In this document: one piece after another, positions 1 to 17,884 of the stretch
Position numbering within the stretch: the first letter of the stretch is position 1
Layout of the letters: each line of letters begins with the position of its first letter
Origin: Lota lota
Taxonomy: Eukaryota > Chordata > Actinopteri > Gadiformes > Lotidae
NCBI GenBank assembly: GCA_026745465.1
Contig: JACYXH010000090.1
Location: 144,001-208,000 of the forward strand
Length of the DNA stretch: 64,000 nt
Reading direction: 5' to 3'
Notes under the pieces: model-generated
Seen by the model: the letters and a program-made list of their open reading frames with translations, nothing else
What the model was told of the DNA's origin: nothing
Database searches by the model: none
Program-made: the position numbers and the translations under genes

Positions 1-610
1 ACATATTTTTTGTTGTCAACATTACTATCGTGTGGCTTCCTGTGCTTCCATCGGACATGCACGGTAGGGCGAAGCCTGCGACCTCCGCAGGACTTAATAA
101 ACATTGGGATTGCAATTGGAAGATTGAATAATGACAAGCAAAACATGACACATTCAATGTTTAAAAAGGTGATATGGTGACAACCTTACCCTACACTCTG
201 TTCCAGCAGACGCAGAATAAAAAAATACGTACAATTTATACAAGTATTTAGTCTCATCTCTCATCAAGGAGAGGAGAAAAAATATATGATGATATATGAT
301 GATGATGCGTGACAGAGATTCCTATATAGGAAAGTGTATCTTTAACAAGTTTAATTTTACATAATTTACATAAAACATTCTGTACAGACACAGACACACA
401 AAAGTGTCGGTAAAACCCACTGTAGAAATACCCATCTGAAAACGTCATCCACTCTAGAATATCTCCGTAACCAAACAAGAACAAGGCTTGACTCCCCCCC
501 TTTTAGTTTTGGAACTATTTCCCTTTTAGCGATTGTTTTTCTTTTTTTCACCATTTGAAGGATTCAACTGCATTTCAACCGCCCCTTCTCCCCCAACCCC
601 TGTCCTCTAG

Positions 611-893
611 TTACAAAGAGAAGATGGTGACGCTCTCGACAGTGCAACAGGACTATGCCATCAAGCCCCTGGACCTGGCCGTGTTCTGGACCGAGTTCGT
701 CATGAGACACAAGGGGGCCGATCACCTTCGGCCCGCGGCCAACAACCTCAACTGGATTCAGTATCATAGCCTGGACACTGTCTGCTTCCTGGCTGCGATA
801 GTCATGACTATCGCCTTCCTGGTGCTCAAATGTAGCTTGTTCTGCGCCCGCAAGTATGGCGTGCGAGTGGCGAAGAAGAAGAAGGTGTTGTAG
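611..893 (+). CDS. UDP-glucuronosyltransferase, terminal exon of an upstream copy (partial)
   Basis: This is the last coding exon of a UGT1-like enzyme whose earlier exons would lie left of the window. It starts after a CTCTAG acceptor with a phase-2 intron, reads SYKEKM then the family-typical [17 protein letters not shown] and [18 protein letters not shown], then a transmembrane helix, and ends in a lysine tail whose final KKVL fits a dilysine ER-retention signal. The 283-bp size equals that of the last exon of the intact UGT at 16025-16307, from which the protein differs at only a handful of residues (for example VTL against VKL near the start). The frame is open and the acceptor intact. 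Whether the whole upstream gene works cannot be judged here. Confidence 0.85.
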
Positions 894-2073
894 TTCTCTG
901 GAGTTGTAGTTCTACTGTCTTCTTTGAAAGAGACAGTATGAGATAAACGAGATATACTGTTAAATGACAATACGGGTCTGGGTGATCTCCCTGACTTTAC
1001 TTAAACATCCTGTAATGGAAAACCTTTCTCCTCATTTTAATATTTGCTTTCTCATGTTGTGTTCTCTAGCCCCACTGTATGTTTTCCCATATGGCCTGGA
1101 GTGAACTGAATGAAGGGGGGTAGACTCAGTAACTGCTGGTCACAACAGCCAATCAAACTATATTGTAATGTTATATTTAGTCATTAATTACATTAGTTAA
1201 TGCAGTTATAAGCATTGACAAACAATTAACTGAGTTAATTTACAGTTAACTAATCATTTACTAAGGTATTCATTTACACATTTAATAGGGTTAGGGTTAA
1301 CCCCCTAATAGGTTAACGAATGTTAAATTATTATACCCTTATTGTAAATGACTTGTGTATTGATTCTGCTGACGTGCATTTCGTGGGAACGCGCCTGCTA
1401 CAAATGCAAACAAGGACAATATAGCCCTTTCTTGTTTTGGAATCAAGCTGGCCAGTATGGAGTTTGTTGACAACATAACAGGGATTCGCCATACAAGGAC
1501 TTTACAAAAGGTATTATACCAAAGACCAACATGCTACATTGCTATTGCCCATTTCCGGCGAATTAGGCAGAATAAAGTGATTTAGAGAAATTATATTGGT
1601 AACGGATGTAAGCTTTATACTCAAGGATGTAATATAATAACCTTTTATAAAGTTGAATTTCAAAATGTTAGTGCCTAAAATAATTCAATTATCAGAGGAC
1701 ACATGCTTTGCACATATGTGTTATTTGCGCTTTTGGAAACAAGAAATTGTTCACCTGTGTACACAAAGCATTCATTGTACCAAAATACCTCAACCGAGTC
1801 ATATGGCTATGGTATATTAAGATTACTCAATAACAAATCGTTTTTGATATGGAAATGGCAGGGAGGTGAATAGAAAAGTCTACAAATCGCTGTATTTTTT
1901 GTTGTTGTGTAAAATAAACAACTAGTTCGCTGGTATCCATTGCTAGTCCCAATTGTATTCCTTCTGTGGGATTGGTGGACACGCCTTTCACTCAAACACA
2001 TTAACACATAGGATCCTTATTGTCCTGCCGTGTGCCGTTTTTTACTCCCACTCAGGCCCTTAATCCAGCAGTT
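894..2073. other. Intergenic, duplicated non-coding sequence
   Basis: This UGT downstream sequence is shared with about 16308-17880. It is AT-rich and has a short GGGTTAGGGTTAACCC motif near 1287. It lacks the roughly 370-bp insertion found at 16826-17193 in the other copy. No convincing reading frame is seen. Confidence 0.6.
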
Positions 2074-2216
2074 TGGACATAATGCCCTTTCCTCAGAGGG
2101 TAAAGGACATCTTCTTGTACAAGCTTGAGTCTGCTAGTTCCTACATCATGTATGCCCACTTTGATGAGCTGGCCAGTAGGTTTTTTCGAAAAGGACATCC
2201 CCTATAAGGAACTTAT
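2074..2216 (+). pseudogene. UGT exon-1 relic (copy A)
   Basis: Translation shows residues matching the end of UGT exon 1: MPFPQRVKDIFLYKLES, then YIMYAHFDELASR, comparable with TFPQRVDNMIMYMIES and IMFARYDELASR of the intact exon at 10499-11353. A frameshift in the run of T after the ASR codons puts a stop (CTA TAA) shortly afterwards. Similarity ends near 2216, and the first two thirds of the exon are missing. It lies upstream, in the same orientation, of the intact UGT exons 1-5, so it may be a dead alternative first exon. Confidence 0.75.
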
Positions 2217-2979
2217 CCGCCACGGCATAATTATGATCATGATGATCATCAATATCACTGTATTGATAATTATTTCTCATTCATCTTATTCCCATTGTCC
2301 GTCTACTCAAAAGTGCCTCATCATAACGTCCTTTTTACATGCACTATCTCTCTGACATTCGCTCATGGCGTCACCATTTCACACTGACTTCCAACACTGC
2401 GCTTGCATGGTGTCTAGGGTGCGTAGATATGATTATTTTTACCACACAGGTTTTATCATCTGGAATTATTTGTGGAAATGTGCATGTTCCATGTACCTTT
2501 TATTCAGCAGGCAGTGGCCCCTGTTATTTGATACGCACCGGTACCTTACGATAGCCTGTAGGCCAACCGCGAGGGCTACAGCTAACAAACACAAACCCTT
2601 AACGCCGGGAGAGGAGCCACGCAAAACAAACTATTACCCCAATGGAGAAATTGCTATTAAGTAGGTCAAATGAATCCCATGGTCTAGCGAAGCGATCCGG
2701 GGAAAAGGAAGAGGCTGTGGTAGTGACGTCACTGAATTGTTATACCAATTGATTGACGTAGCACTACTCCCGGTTCAAGGGAGTCATCTGCAAATCCTGT
2801 CTCGAAGTGTGTCCTGCCGCCCGGAAGGATACCATATGGGAGTGATTAAATATAGTGAAACATAACCAAAGCATGGTACCTAAAAAGTAGGCCTACAGAG
2901 GTCTGATACCCTGATACCCTGCATCCCTTGTTCCGTTGGTATTTGTTTAGGGTATTTAATTATTTTTTATTGGTTATTG
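2217..2979. other. Intergenic, partly duplicated
   Basis: About 2240-2290 and 2605-2870 match 18395-18450 and 18450-18715 of copy B. The intervening 2290-2605 is absent from copy B, and 18028-18390 of copy B is absent here, so each copy lost or gained a different block. No gene is recognised. Confidence 0.5.
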
Positions 2980-4642
2980 GTAACGTTGCAGCTGGGAGGA
3001 CAGCATGAGTGTGGGGGAGCACTTGTCCGGAAATACTTTGTGCTCACCTCAGCACATTGCAAGTGAGCATAATATATTGAGTAAATATATTATAAAACAT
3101 ATTAAATGTTGTGAGTGTTTTCCTCAAATAAGTAAGCGCTAACTACGTCCCCTATGAAGCAACAGCTAAATGGATCTCACTGCTGTGCTCGGAGCCCACA
3201 ACATATGAAAGAAGGAGAAAAGCCAACAAAGGATCAAAGTGGCTAAGTACCACGTGCATCCAAACTATAAGGATGGATCCCTTGGCTTCGACGTCATGCT
3301 TCTCAAGGTAATCTTGCTTTATATAGAACAGGGTTTATTAACCTCCAGGCCTGATATGCATATGAGGTTGGAGGACACTTCTGAGGTGGCCTATATGCCA
3401 TGATGGAACTTGATTATGCATTGTTTTATAAAGTATATTTGTACACATCCTGTACATACATGCTTGCAGACTAAGTATATGATTCCTAGTCACAAACTAC
3501 ATAGCTTGGTGTGATACTCATACAAAGTAGTCTTCAATGCTGAGACATTGATGTTAACTGCAGCTGTTTATACAGTGAATATTTCAGACCTGAATTGGCC
3601 AATAAAGTTTGACCTTTTCAAATCCATTAAAAAAGTTTTTTACCAAGAATAATTGTTGTATTTCAACATAAATCATGACATGCAGCTATATCAAGCACAT
3701 ATCTTGAACCACAAATTACAACTTTCTGCTGCATTATTCTGCAGTGTTCAGTAGAGATACCGATGACAGCAAGCAAACCATTTCAATGGTTATGCAGTTA
3801 GACAAATAAGGAGGGGTTAACACATGAAATGGTAGTGACAGTATGCATCAGGCACCAGATGAGGGGGGTCCTGGTCATAATCTACCCATGATCATAACCA
3901 TATATAATTAATAAGAAACCATATTTAGTAGACTGATCAATAAGACATGAATGAACGGTAACAATGGCAACCAATCAAATATCTTTAGCCTAAAGCTCTG
4001 TGACTTCACACTAAGGACCAAAGTGCTTATGCAGCCTCTCTATTTCTACAGTTAAAGACAAACGGCAAACTTAACCGCTATGTTAAGCCCATTGGACTAC
4101 CCAAAAAAGATGGAAAAATCCCCGCCAACATCAAGTGCTCTGTAGCCGGCTGGGGCATGCTTTACCCCAAGTCACCTGTCTCGGATGTCCTGAGGGAGAC
4201 CGCAGTGGAGACGCAATTCATCCATGAGTGCAAGTCTTTGTGGTGCGATAGCTTCAGCTCCAGCCAAATGATATGCACCCATTCTTCTGGCAAGAAGGGG
4301 GGAATCTGTGAGGTAATATCAACCACAATAATCCTGTGTTGAACTGTATATGGATTCAAAAGTAGTGTATTTAGTAGTACTTTTTATTTAGTTCCAGAAA
4401 CACTAATTGGGAAGGAGGACGAGCAGGTTGTAATTTCTGTGATTATGTGAGGTGAAGATATTGACATGGACATTTCCACCCAGGGTGATTCCGGTGGCCC
4501 ATTGATCTGCGGCAGAGTGGCTCAGGGCCTAGCTGCTTTTACTGAATTGGATAGATGTGACCGCCTCACGTATCCACATGTCTTCATGAAGATCCCCTTC
4601 TTTATGCAGTGGATTAAGGATGTGATGCAGGAAAGGGACTAG
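2980..4642 (+). pseudogene. Granzyme-like serine protease pseudogene (copy A)
   Basis: This is the counterpart of the intact protease at 19082-21117. Exon 1 and the first half of exon 2 are gone. The rest of exon 2 (about 2980-3062) still encodes [18 protein letters not shown] with the catalytic His. Exon 3 (3166-3307) has two in-frame stops relative to copy B: TAA at 3167-3169, where copy B has Lys, and TGA at 3206-3208, where copy B has Thr. Exon 4 (4052-4312) and exon 5 (4484-4642) remain open with splice sites, and the GDSGGP catalytic Ser motif is intact. In exon 4 most of the differences from copy B change the amino acid (about 6 of 8 by eye), as expected without selection. An AATAAA lies near 4784. 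Confidence 0.85.
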
Positions 4643-5611
4643 GTAACCCACTTCAAACTTTTGAAAAGTATCCCGGCATTTCGTTTTCATGTCATTATTG
4701 CTAGTGTGTATACGGCATATTTAAGTATTCATTTAGTTTAATTTAAGTATTACTGTTTAGGTAGATTATAGTATATGAGGCAAAATAAAAACAATCCAGA
4801 TTGAGTCATTCTATATTTGTGATAAAAACACAATCAAATGAGACAATCTTTATTGAAAACATAATTCCTTGACTTGTTTTTCATTTAACCCACTGAACCA
4901 CTGGAAATAATGATTGCTTCTGTACACCATTGTGATAGTTGCAGTTTTCTATTTACAAGCAATGGAGTTTGGAAATCAGTTTGTGGTTGCACATTCATGT
5001 GTTTAAATGGAGTAAAGAGTAAGTTAATAGCCATTTTGTAATTATCATATCAATACGGTATGAGGTATTTGGACTAGCGTGGATAAAGAATGTGTTGAAC
5101 CACATTTGACGCAATGTAGAATTAATGTGAAAGTAAAGTAAAAAGTATTGGTCCATTTTATGGAAGGCATAGAGCTGGGCACATACAAACTAATAAACAA
5201 ATGGGTTTGATCAAAGATTTAGTATTTATTTACCAATGGCTTTCTTTTAAGGCGGCAGGCTTAATTCTTCAGTAGCAGGATGTCAATGTTTCCTTTCTAC
5301 CCCACAATCATTGTTGTAATATCCTCTGTTCCAGTCCCACTTTATGACTCTCATCCTCTCCCCCTACCTTGTAGCTTGTTCTACGGTTTCCATTGAGTAT
5401 TGTTCTCTCCCTTGAAAACACTTCACACCATGTTGTGTGTGCTTAGCTGTGCATCTACCCATTATCAAGCTCCAAGTAAAAAACATTACTCAATACTCAA
5501 AACAATGACATATGGGTGACCTCACACACGGCAACCAAAAAGTGATGAATGAAAGACAATAAACAAACATCTGAAGCACCCCTCTTGTTTCAGGACATGC
5601 AGGCAACCTAC
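4643..5611. other. Remnant of RABL3 3' region with exons lost
   Basis: This corresponds to 21118-22903 of copy B but with three blocks missing: the third protease exon relic, the segment holding RABL3 exons 8 and 7 (the copies rejoin near 5015), and the segment holding RABL3 exon 6 (rejoining near 5280). The RABL3 poly(A) region (TTTATT on this strand near 4850) is retained. No coding sequence remains here. Confidence 0.65.
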
Positions 5612-5751
5612 CAGGTTGATCTCCTCTGCGTTGAAGTCCTCGGACAAGAAGGCGGTCCTGTTCAGGACATCGCTGCGCTTGTTCTCGGGGATCTGGTTAA
5701 ATTTGGTGCCGATCAGCAGCAGAGGCACTGGGTTCTCAGCAAACTGCTCTC
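5612..5751 (-). pseudogene. RABL3 exon 5 fragment
   Basis: The minus strand encodes [17 protein letters not shown], then [17 protein letters not shown] and [10 protein letters not shown], nearly identical to exon 5 of the intact RABL3 gene at 22904-23054. The splice donor after Leu is kept. The fragment stops about 13 bases short of its acceptor, where the duplication ends. It has Asn where the intact copy has Asp in the GTKxDQ motif. There are no neighbouring RABL3 exons, so it cannot make the protein. Confidence 0.85.
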
Positions 5752-7203
5752 TTTTATCTATCCTTATTTTGAGATAGTTTCCCCTGAGGTAGAAAAAAAA
5801 GACTTCTCTACACAAATTGCCCCTTGCTCAATAGCGTTAGTCGTTGTCTTGCCAGGGCTCCTTAGTTACGTGCCAGACCCAATCCAGTCGAGGACAAAGC
5901 ACAATTTAAACCACATGGAACGTTGAGCTGTTTTACACTTCATTTCAAACACAGATAGCCTATAATTCATGTTCTATACAAGATTCGATTTAACTGTATT
6001 GTCATTGCACAAGTAGGACTACTAGAAAAGGCAGTTTAGCATCCAACCAGAAGTGCCACAGTGCATGAATAAAATGGGGTAGGCAGTATAATATTAATAT
6101 TTCACAATAAGCGACTGGAGTGCAACACAGCAGTGGTACAAAGCAGAGTCAGTATAGGCTGTTGTATTGTTGGGGCCATAACTTCTAATGTTAGGGGTTA
6201 GGGTTGGGTTATGGTGACTTTATATCATGTCCTATGTTTCTAAAAAGGAAAACTAAAGAGACGATTGTAAAATAATTACAAATTCAATGCAGAATCCAAA
6301 TGAAATGTAGGTTGCCCACATTATTATCACAATTTACCCTTGATTCCACACTTGAAACGGCAGATTGAGTCTGATTAACTAGACCAACTAAACATATCAA
6401 AATACACGCATTTGATACAATCTATCGTACAGCACAGACCCTATTTACAGTTTGCAACCATGGGCTGCTTCAAAGGTCAAGTCTAATGCTGCACCACAGT
6501 AGGAATATATTTATATTGTGGACGAAGCCGTTGCGGAAAACATTACTTCAGCGATGGCGCCATCGTGTGTTCAACGATTTGAACTGCAGTTATATAATTT
6601 GAGACGTTGGTTGGCACAGCTCAGTTCTTGAGCGTGCAAAGTGTTTTAAACGTGTTGTCATACTATTTCAAAATGAATAACCCTACAGGATCTTGTGGCG
6701 TTTGGAAGACCTTTTTGGAAAACAAACTAATTAAATTACCTTCTCCTGCGATCTGAACGCTACCTGTTTGTGTTTATTATTTTCCACGTTAATTGTTATC
6801 GTTTCCGTATTGGCCAGCAAGAAGCCAATCAGCTGGCACGTAATCAGCGGAAGCCGAGTTCAAGCGAGAATGTTCACTTATACAGGTGTGGAGCAATCTT
6901 AAATTGTGTGCGTTCATGATATAAACCTAAGTAATCCACCACTAGTATGCTTAAATATCGCTATTGATTCAACGGCTGGTTCTGTCGTTTCAGCCTTGTT
7001 TGTTTATCCGTGGGCTATTGGGATGTTAAACTGCTGTTGGACAGTTGTGGCTTTAAGTAAATAACTGCTAACTAGCTAAATAGTAATAGCTGTTTGCACC
7101 ACGGCTAGTTCCAGTTCCTGTGGATAGCTGTGCTGCACGTTTTCTGAGCGCGTTGTTAAACATGCATCAACCTGCATCAGAAGCGTAGGTATTCTCATAT
7201 TTT
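5752..7203. repeat. Tandem duplication, first unit
   Basis: This block matches 7278-9150. It starts with a block shared with 7278-7416 (GAGATAGTTTCCCCTGAGG), continues with sequence shared with 7836-8100, then a promoter-like block with the CCAAT box AGCCAATCAGC at 6823-6833 and a possible splice donor after TATACAG near 6882. A 12-base stretch present in the second unit is missing here. There is no open reading frame of note, and I do not recognise the source. Confidence 0.7.
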
Positions 7204-7277
7204 ACCCTCTCATGTGGTACAGCTCACTCAAACCCGGGCGTTGATCTCCTCCTTTTCCATTCACTTTCGAGGAAGGA

Positions 7278-9150
7278 TCCGTTTATCTGTTCTTATTTCG
7301 AGATAGTTTCCCCTGAGGAAGAAAAAAAAAATCAACTTCTCTACACAAATTTCCCTTGCTCAATGGCGTTAGTCGTTGTCTTGCCAGGGCTCCTTAGTTA
7401 CGCGCCAGACCCAATCCGAAGTAGATTAAAATGATATCTGCCGTGTTCTCTCTTTTTATTCAATCCGGAGGAATGCCACATAACAAAGATGAGTTTGCAC
7501 TGATTTTCAAAGTAGGCTGCGGTATTCGAGAGCCGATGCTGCTCACAAATACCTCGAACTCCCAGCGACGAGGCTAAAGCGCTGCTTCGGTTCGACACTG
7601 GAATTTTGTCTTGAATGCGTATTTATCTGCTTCTGCGCCTTTGGACACTCCAAGGTCTGCGCGCCAAAACGTCTACCTTTCAGAAACAACTTCCCCCAGA
7701 CCCCCCTCAGCGTCATGGTGTCGGGGCTTTGAAGTTTGTTTAAGAAGGCCTCAACAGACTTTAACCCTTAAATTGTTTCATTATGATAGTCATAAGTCTT
7801 GACACATTTAATTGACTTCACTTGTACTGTATGCAAGTCGAGGACAATGCACAATTTACACCACATGGAACATTGAGTGGTTTTACGTAACAGTAACACT
7901 TCATTTCAAACACAGATAGCCAATAATTCATGTTCTATATTAGATTAGATTTAACTGTATTGTCATTGCACAAGTAGGACTACTAGAAAAGGCAGTTTAG
8001 CATCACACCAGAAGTGCCACAGTGCATGAATAAAATGGGGTAGGCAGTATAATATTAATATGCCAAAATAAGGGACTGGAGTGCAAAACAGCAGTGGTAC
8101 AAAGTAGTCAGTATAGGCCGTTGTATTGTTGTGGCCATAACTTCTAATGTTAGGGTTGGGTTATGGTGACTTTATATAATGTCTTACGTTTCTAAAAAAG
8201 TAAAACTAAAAAGACGATTGTAAAATAATTACAAATTCAATGCAGAATCCAAACGAATTGTAGGTTGCCATCATCACAATTTACCCTTGATTCCACACTT
8301 GAAACTGGCAGATTGATTCTGATCAACTAGACCAACTAAATATAACTAAATATATCAAAATATACATATTTAATGCAATCTATCGTACAGCACAGACCCT
8401 ATTTACAGTTTGCAACCATGGGGTGCTTCAAAGGTCAAGTATAATGCTGCACCACAGTAGGAATATATATTGTGGACGAAGCCGTTACGGAAAACATTAC
8501 TTCAGCGATGGCGCGATCGTGTATTCAACGATATGAACTGCAGTTATATAATTTGAGACGTTGGTTGGCACACCTCAGTTCTTCAGCGTGTAAAGTGTTT
8601 CAAACGTGTTGTCATTATACAATTTCAAAATGAATAACCCTACAGGATCTTGTGGCGTTTGAAAGACCTTTTTGGAAAACAAACTAAATTACCGTCTCCT
8701 GCGATCTGAACGCTACCTGTTTGTGTTTATTATTTTCCACGTTAATTGTTATCGTTTCCGTATTGGCCAGCAAGAAGCCAATCAGCTGGCACGTAATCAG
8801 CGGAGAGTTTCAGTGGAAGCCGAGTTTAAGCGAGAATACTCACGTATACAGGTATGGAGCATTCTTATATTGTGTGTGTTCATGTTATAGACCTATGTAA
8901 TCCACCACTGGTTTGCTTAAATATCGCTAATGATTCAACGGCTGGTTCTGTCATTTTAGCCTTGTTTGTTTATCCGTGGGCTATTGGAATATTAAACTGC
9001 CGTTGGACAATTGTGGCTTTAAGTACATATCTGCTAATTAGCTAAATAGTAATAGCTGTTTGCACCACGGCTAGTTCCAGTTCCTGTGGACAGCACGTTT
9101 TCTGAGCGCGTTGTTAAAAATGCATCAACCTGTTAAGAAGCGTAGGTATT
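7278..9150. repeat. Tandem duplication, second unit
   Basis: This is the second copy of 5752-7203, interrupted by about 415 bp of extra sequence (7417-7835). The CCAAT box AGCCAATCAGC recurs at 8776-8786. An open frame from about 8672 encodes roughly 60 residues ending VEAEFKREYSRIQ just before a CAG/GTATGG donor-like site. Because the first unit breaks this frame, I do not call it a gene. It could be a duplicated promoter and 5' exon of unknown origin. Confidence 0.65.
7417..7835. mobile_element. Insertion-like block of unknown origin
   Basis: It is present only in the second tandem unit. The first unit reads directly from GACCCAATCC into AGTCGAGGAC, whereas here about 415 bp separate them. 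It is richer in CG than its surroundings. No terminal repeats or known protein were recognised, so a deletion in the first unit is an equally good explanation. Confidence 0.35.
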
Positions 9151-10432
9151 CTCCTATTTTAATTAATGACACGACTTTACATAGTAACTCGTTTCTAAAT
9201 CATCCTGCTTGTATTTGATATGACAAGCTGGGCTATAAAATGACCAGTGGACAATGAGTAGACCAAAGTTACGACAGAAAAAAAGGATGAATCCAGCATG
9301 AAATTGTTGATAATTTATGGCAGTAGGTTAATACTGTTTTTTCCCATTTTTTGTGGTTTGGATTGGAAGTTTATCAACCTGACAAACTCATGAAAACTTC
9401 AGTTGAATGAACTGTCCTTGTATGGAAAACTAGCTGTGAACTTGGAAAATTTATAAAAAATACAAAGATTTGTCAAAAAATATGAGTTTTGAAATGTGTT
9501 CTGTTTTTCTCTAAGCCATTCTCGAGTTGAGGCAGAAAAGCCCTGAGAACTTGACAGGCATAAGGCATAATTACTCACTTGTATGAAAAAGCATTTTCTC
9601 GCAGTGTGCAAATTAAAAAGGCCCAGCGCAATTTAAATTTCACCTAGAGAACAAATATAAGTGCAACGTCTAATGCTACCACTGTTCGCGAAGATTGAAT
9701 AAAGTGTAACGTTGGCATTTTGACCTCTTGTATTTTCCTTTCCAGGATGAACGGCTCCATGTAAATTAATTATTATTCTACCTCATTAGACCACACAATA
9801 TTAAAGCTAACATTATCTCCTCATTGGACCACACATTCCTAGTGCCAACAACAGTTCTGACTAGTATCTTACCACCATTACCACCTTCTTACCAATCATT
9901 AAGCAGCTTGGGACTACTCATGACGAAAAAGTGAATTACATCAACTTGACTATTGCCAAAGTTATCGTCAATTTCAACCACCTGTTAACATTGTATGCCT
10001 AATAAAGGATGAAAAATATATTATTTATTCCTACTCTAATAAAAAATATACGTTAATTAATATACCTTCCAATACAGAGATAATACAGTAGGAAGTTGCC
10101 ATTTTCCTCAAAAGATCACAAACAAAATCTTGTAGTGCTGCTTTCAAAATATAATTTCCAAATAGTATTTATTCTGTTCCACAAGATAGAGCCATGAGGT
10201 ATGAAGGTGCGAGCACGATACTAAAATAAGATTACATAATTGGCCATCAAGTTTACACTGCAACAAAAGGGGCAACTTGTTATTTGCTGACGCGCCTCCA
10301 GATTTAGCCAAACAAGTAGAAACAAGTTCAACATTTTCAACAACCTGGTCACTTCCTTCTGGCTCCTCCCAATTTTCGCCCAATCTAGTTCTAGAGAATT
10401 CTCCTCCTACTTATTTTTTCCCCCATTTTTAT
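9151..10432. other. UGT upstream region
   Basis: AT-rich non-coding sequence between the tandem repeats and the UGT gene. Several short frames occur but none resembles a protein I know. It probably contains the distal UGT promoter; no specific regulatory motif can be defended apart from the TATA box at its end. Confidence 0.5.
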
Positions 10433-10442
10433 TATATATAAA
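10433..10442 (+). promoter_or_regulatory. TATA box of the UGT gene
   Basis: TATATATAAA lies 14 bp before the first in-frame ATG (10457) and 56 bp before the second (10499). With the usual 25-30 bp distance from a TATA box to the transcription start, the mRNA would begin near 10465 and skip the first ATG. This supports the start at 10499. Confidence 0.55.
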
Positions 10443-10498
10443 CAACACCCACCAGCATGATGGGAAAGCAGTGGAGTGTCGCCTTGCAGAGAGAAGGC

Positions 10499-16307
<5,809 letters not shown>

Positions 16308-17884
16308 TTCTCTGGAGTTGTAGTTCTACGGTCTTCTTTGAAAGAGACAGTATGAGATAAACGAGATATACTGTTAAATGACAATACGGGTCTGGGTGAT
16401 CTCCCTAACTTTACTAAAACATCCTGTAATGGAAAACCTTTTTCCTTATTTTAATATTTGCTTTCTCATGTTGTGTTCTCTAGCCCCACTGTATGTTTTC
16501 CCATATGGCCTGGAGTGAACTGAACGACGGGGGGTAGACTCAGTAACTGCTGGTCACAACAGCCAATCAAACTATATTGTAATGTTATATTTAGTCATTA
16601 ATTACATTAGTTAATGCAGTTATAAGCATTGACAAACAATTAACTGAGTTAATTTACAGTTAACTAATCATTTACTAAGGTATTCATTTACACATCATTT
16701 AATAGGGTTAGGGTTAACCCCCTAATAGGTTAACGAATGGTCAATTATTGTACCTTTATTGTAAATGACTTCCGTGTACCGATTTAGCCCAAGTGCATTT
16801 CGCGGGAACGCGCCTCCTACAAATGGGCATAGCTAGTTCTGGCAGGACACTCTAGTCATACGCTGCCTATCAGCTGACAGCTAACGCGTTCCAATCAAAC
16901 GCACCTACACTGATAAGCGGTCAATTTAAGACCTTCCATCTCAAACACTCACTCTGTGAATTTAAGTGTACTGAGCAGAATTTCTGATGTACCCCATGGG
17001 GGATTGTATAGTGCTCCCTGTTGTCAAATGTTGGTATGCTGTTGGTATTCTGTATCTGACATCTGTATGTCATGCTTTAAAGCCTACAGCAGGGAGCACC
17101 AGTAAAGAGTGGAACCATACCGCCAAATTAAATTGTATTACCATTTCATGAAATAAATGGTTAAATCTATGACATGAGTGATTCCTGACAGAAATGCAAA
17201 CAAGGGCAATATAGCCCTTTCTTGTTTTGGAATCAATGTGCGTTGGCCAGTATGGAGTTTGTTGACAACATAACAGTGATTCGCCATACAAGGACTTTAC
17301 AAAATGTCTTATACCAAAGATCAACATGCTACATTGCATTCCGGCGAATTGGCAGAATAAAGTGATTTTGAGAAATTATATTGGTAACGGATGTAAGCTT
17401 TATACTCAAGGACGTAATATAATAAAATTTTATAAAATCTTATTTCAAAATGTTAGTCTCAAATTATTTAATTATCAGACACATGCTTTGCACAAATCTG
17501 GTCAATGGTTTTGAATATTTAGGTTTGTTATTTGCACTTTTGGAAGCAAGAAATTGTTCACTTGTGAACACAACGCATTCATTGTACCAAAATACTTCAA
17601 CCGAGTCATATGGCTATGGTATATTAAGATTACTCATGAACAAATTGTTTTTGATATGGAAATTATCTACATGGCAAGGAAATGAAGCGAAAAGTCGACA
17701 AATCACTGTCTTTTTTGTGTGTAAAAGAAACCCCTAGTTCGCTGGTATCCATTGCTAGTCCCAATTGTATTCCTTCTGTGGGATTGGCGGACACGCCTTT
17801 CACTCACACATATTAACATGTAGGATCCCTATTGTCCAGCCGTGTGCCGTTTTTTACTCCCACTCAGGCCCTTAATTCAGCAGT
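16308..17884. other. UGT downstream intergenic sequence
   Basis: Non-coding sequence matching 894-2073 except for the insertion at 16826-17193. No open reading frame is supported and no clear AATAAA signal is seen close to the UGT stop. Confidence 0.5.
16826..17193. mobile_element. Insertion-like block specific to copy B
   Basis: Copy A runs straight from CGCCTGCTACAAATG into CAAACAAGG (near 1405). Here about 370 bp intervene between two AAATG strings, which may be a target-site duplication. The block contains an imperfect inverted pair, GTGCTCCCTG near 17012 and CAGGGAGCAC near 17091. No coding potential is seen. It resembles a short non-autonomous transposon. Confidence 0.5.

Larger units (their letters stand above)
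1..5751. repeat. Segmental duplication, copy A
   Basis: This stretch matches about 15283-23043 in the same order and orientation: UGT terminal exon, UGT exon-1 relic, granzyme-like protease, RABL3 3' region. Similarity is visible from the first bases of the window, so copy A starts left of it. It ends abruptly after 5751, inside what is RABL3 exon 5 in copy B. Copy A is shorter because it lacks protease exon 1, the region of RABL3 exons 6-8, and an extra protease relic. By eye protease exon 4 differs between copies at about 8 of 261 bases, which suggests a moderately recent duplication. Confidence 0.85.

Noticed and set aside
1287-1305. Telomere-like GGGTTAGGGTTAACCC (also near 6185, 16706 and 49372)
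   Set aside because: Only one or two units each; too short to be called an interstitial telomere.
8672-8852. Possible NDUFB4 first-exon copy (KREY motif; the gene is a neighbour in mammals)
   Set aside because: The resemblance is limited to a few residues, and the tandem copy breaks the frame.
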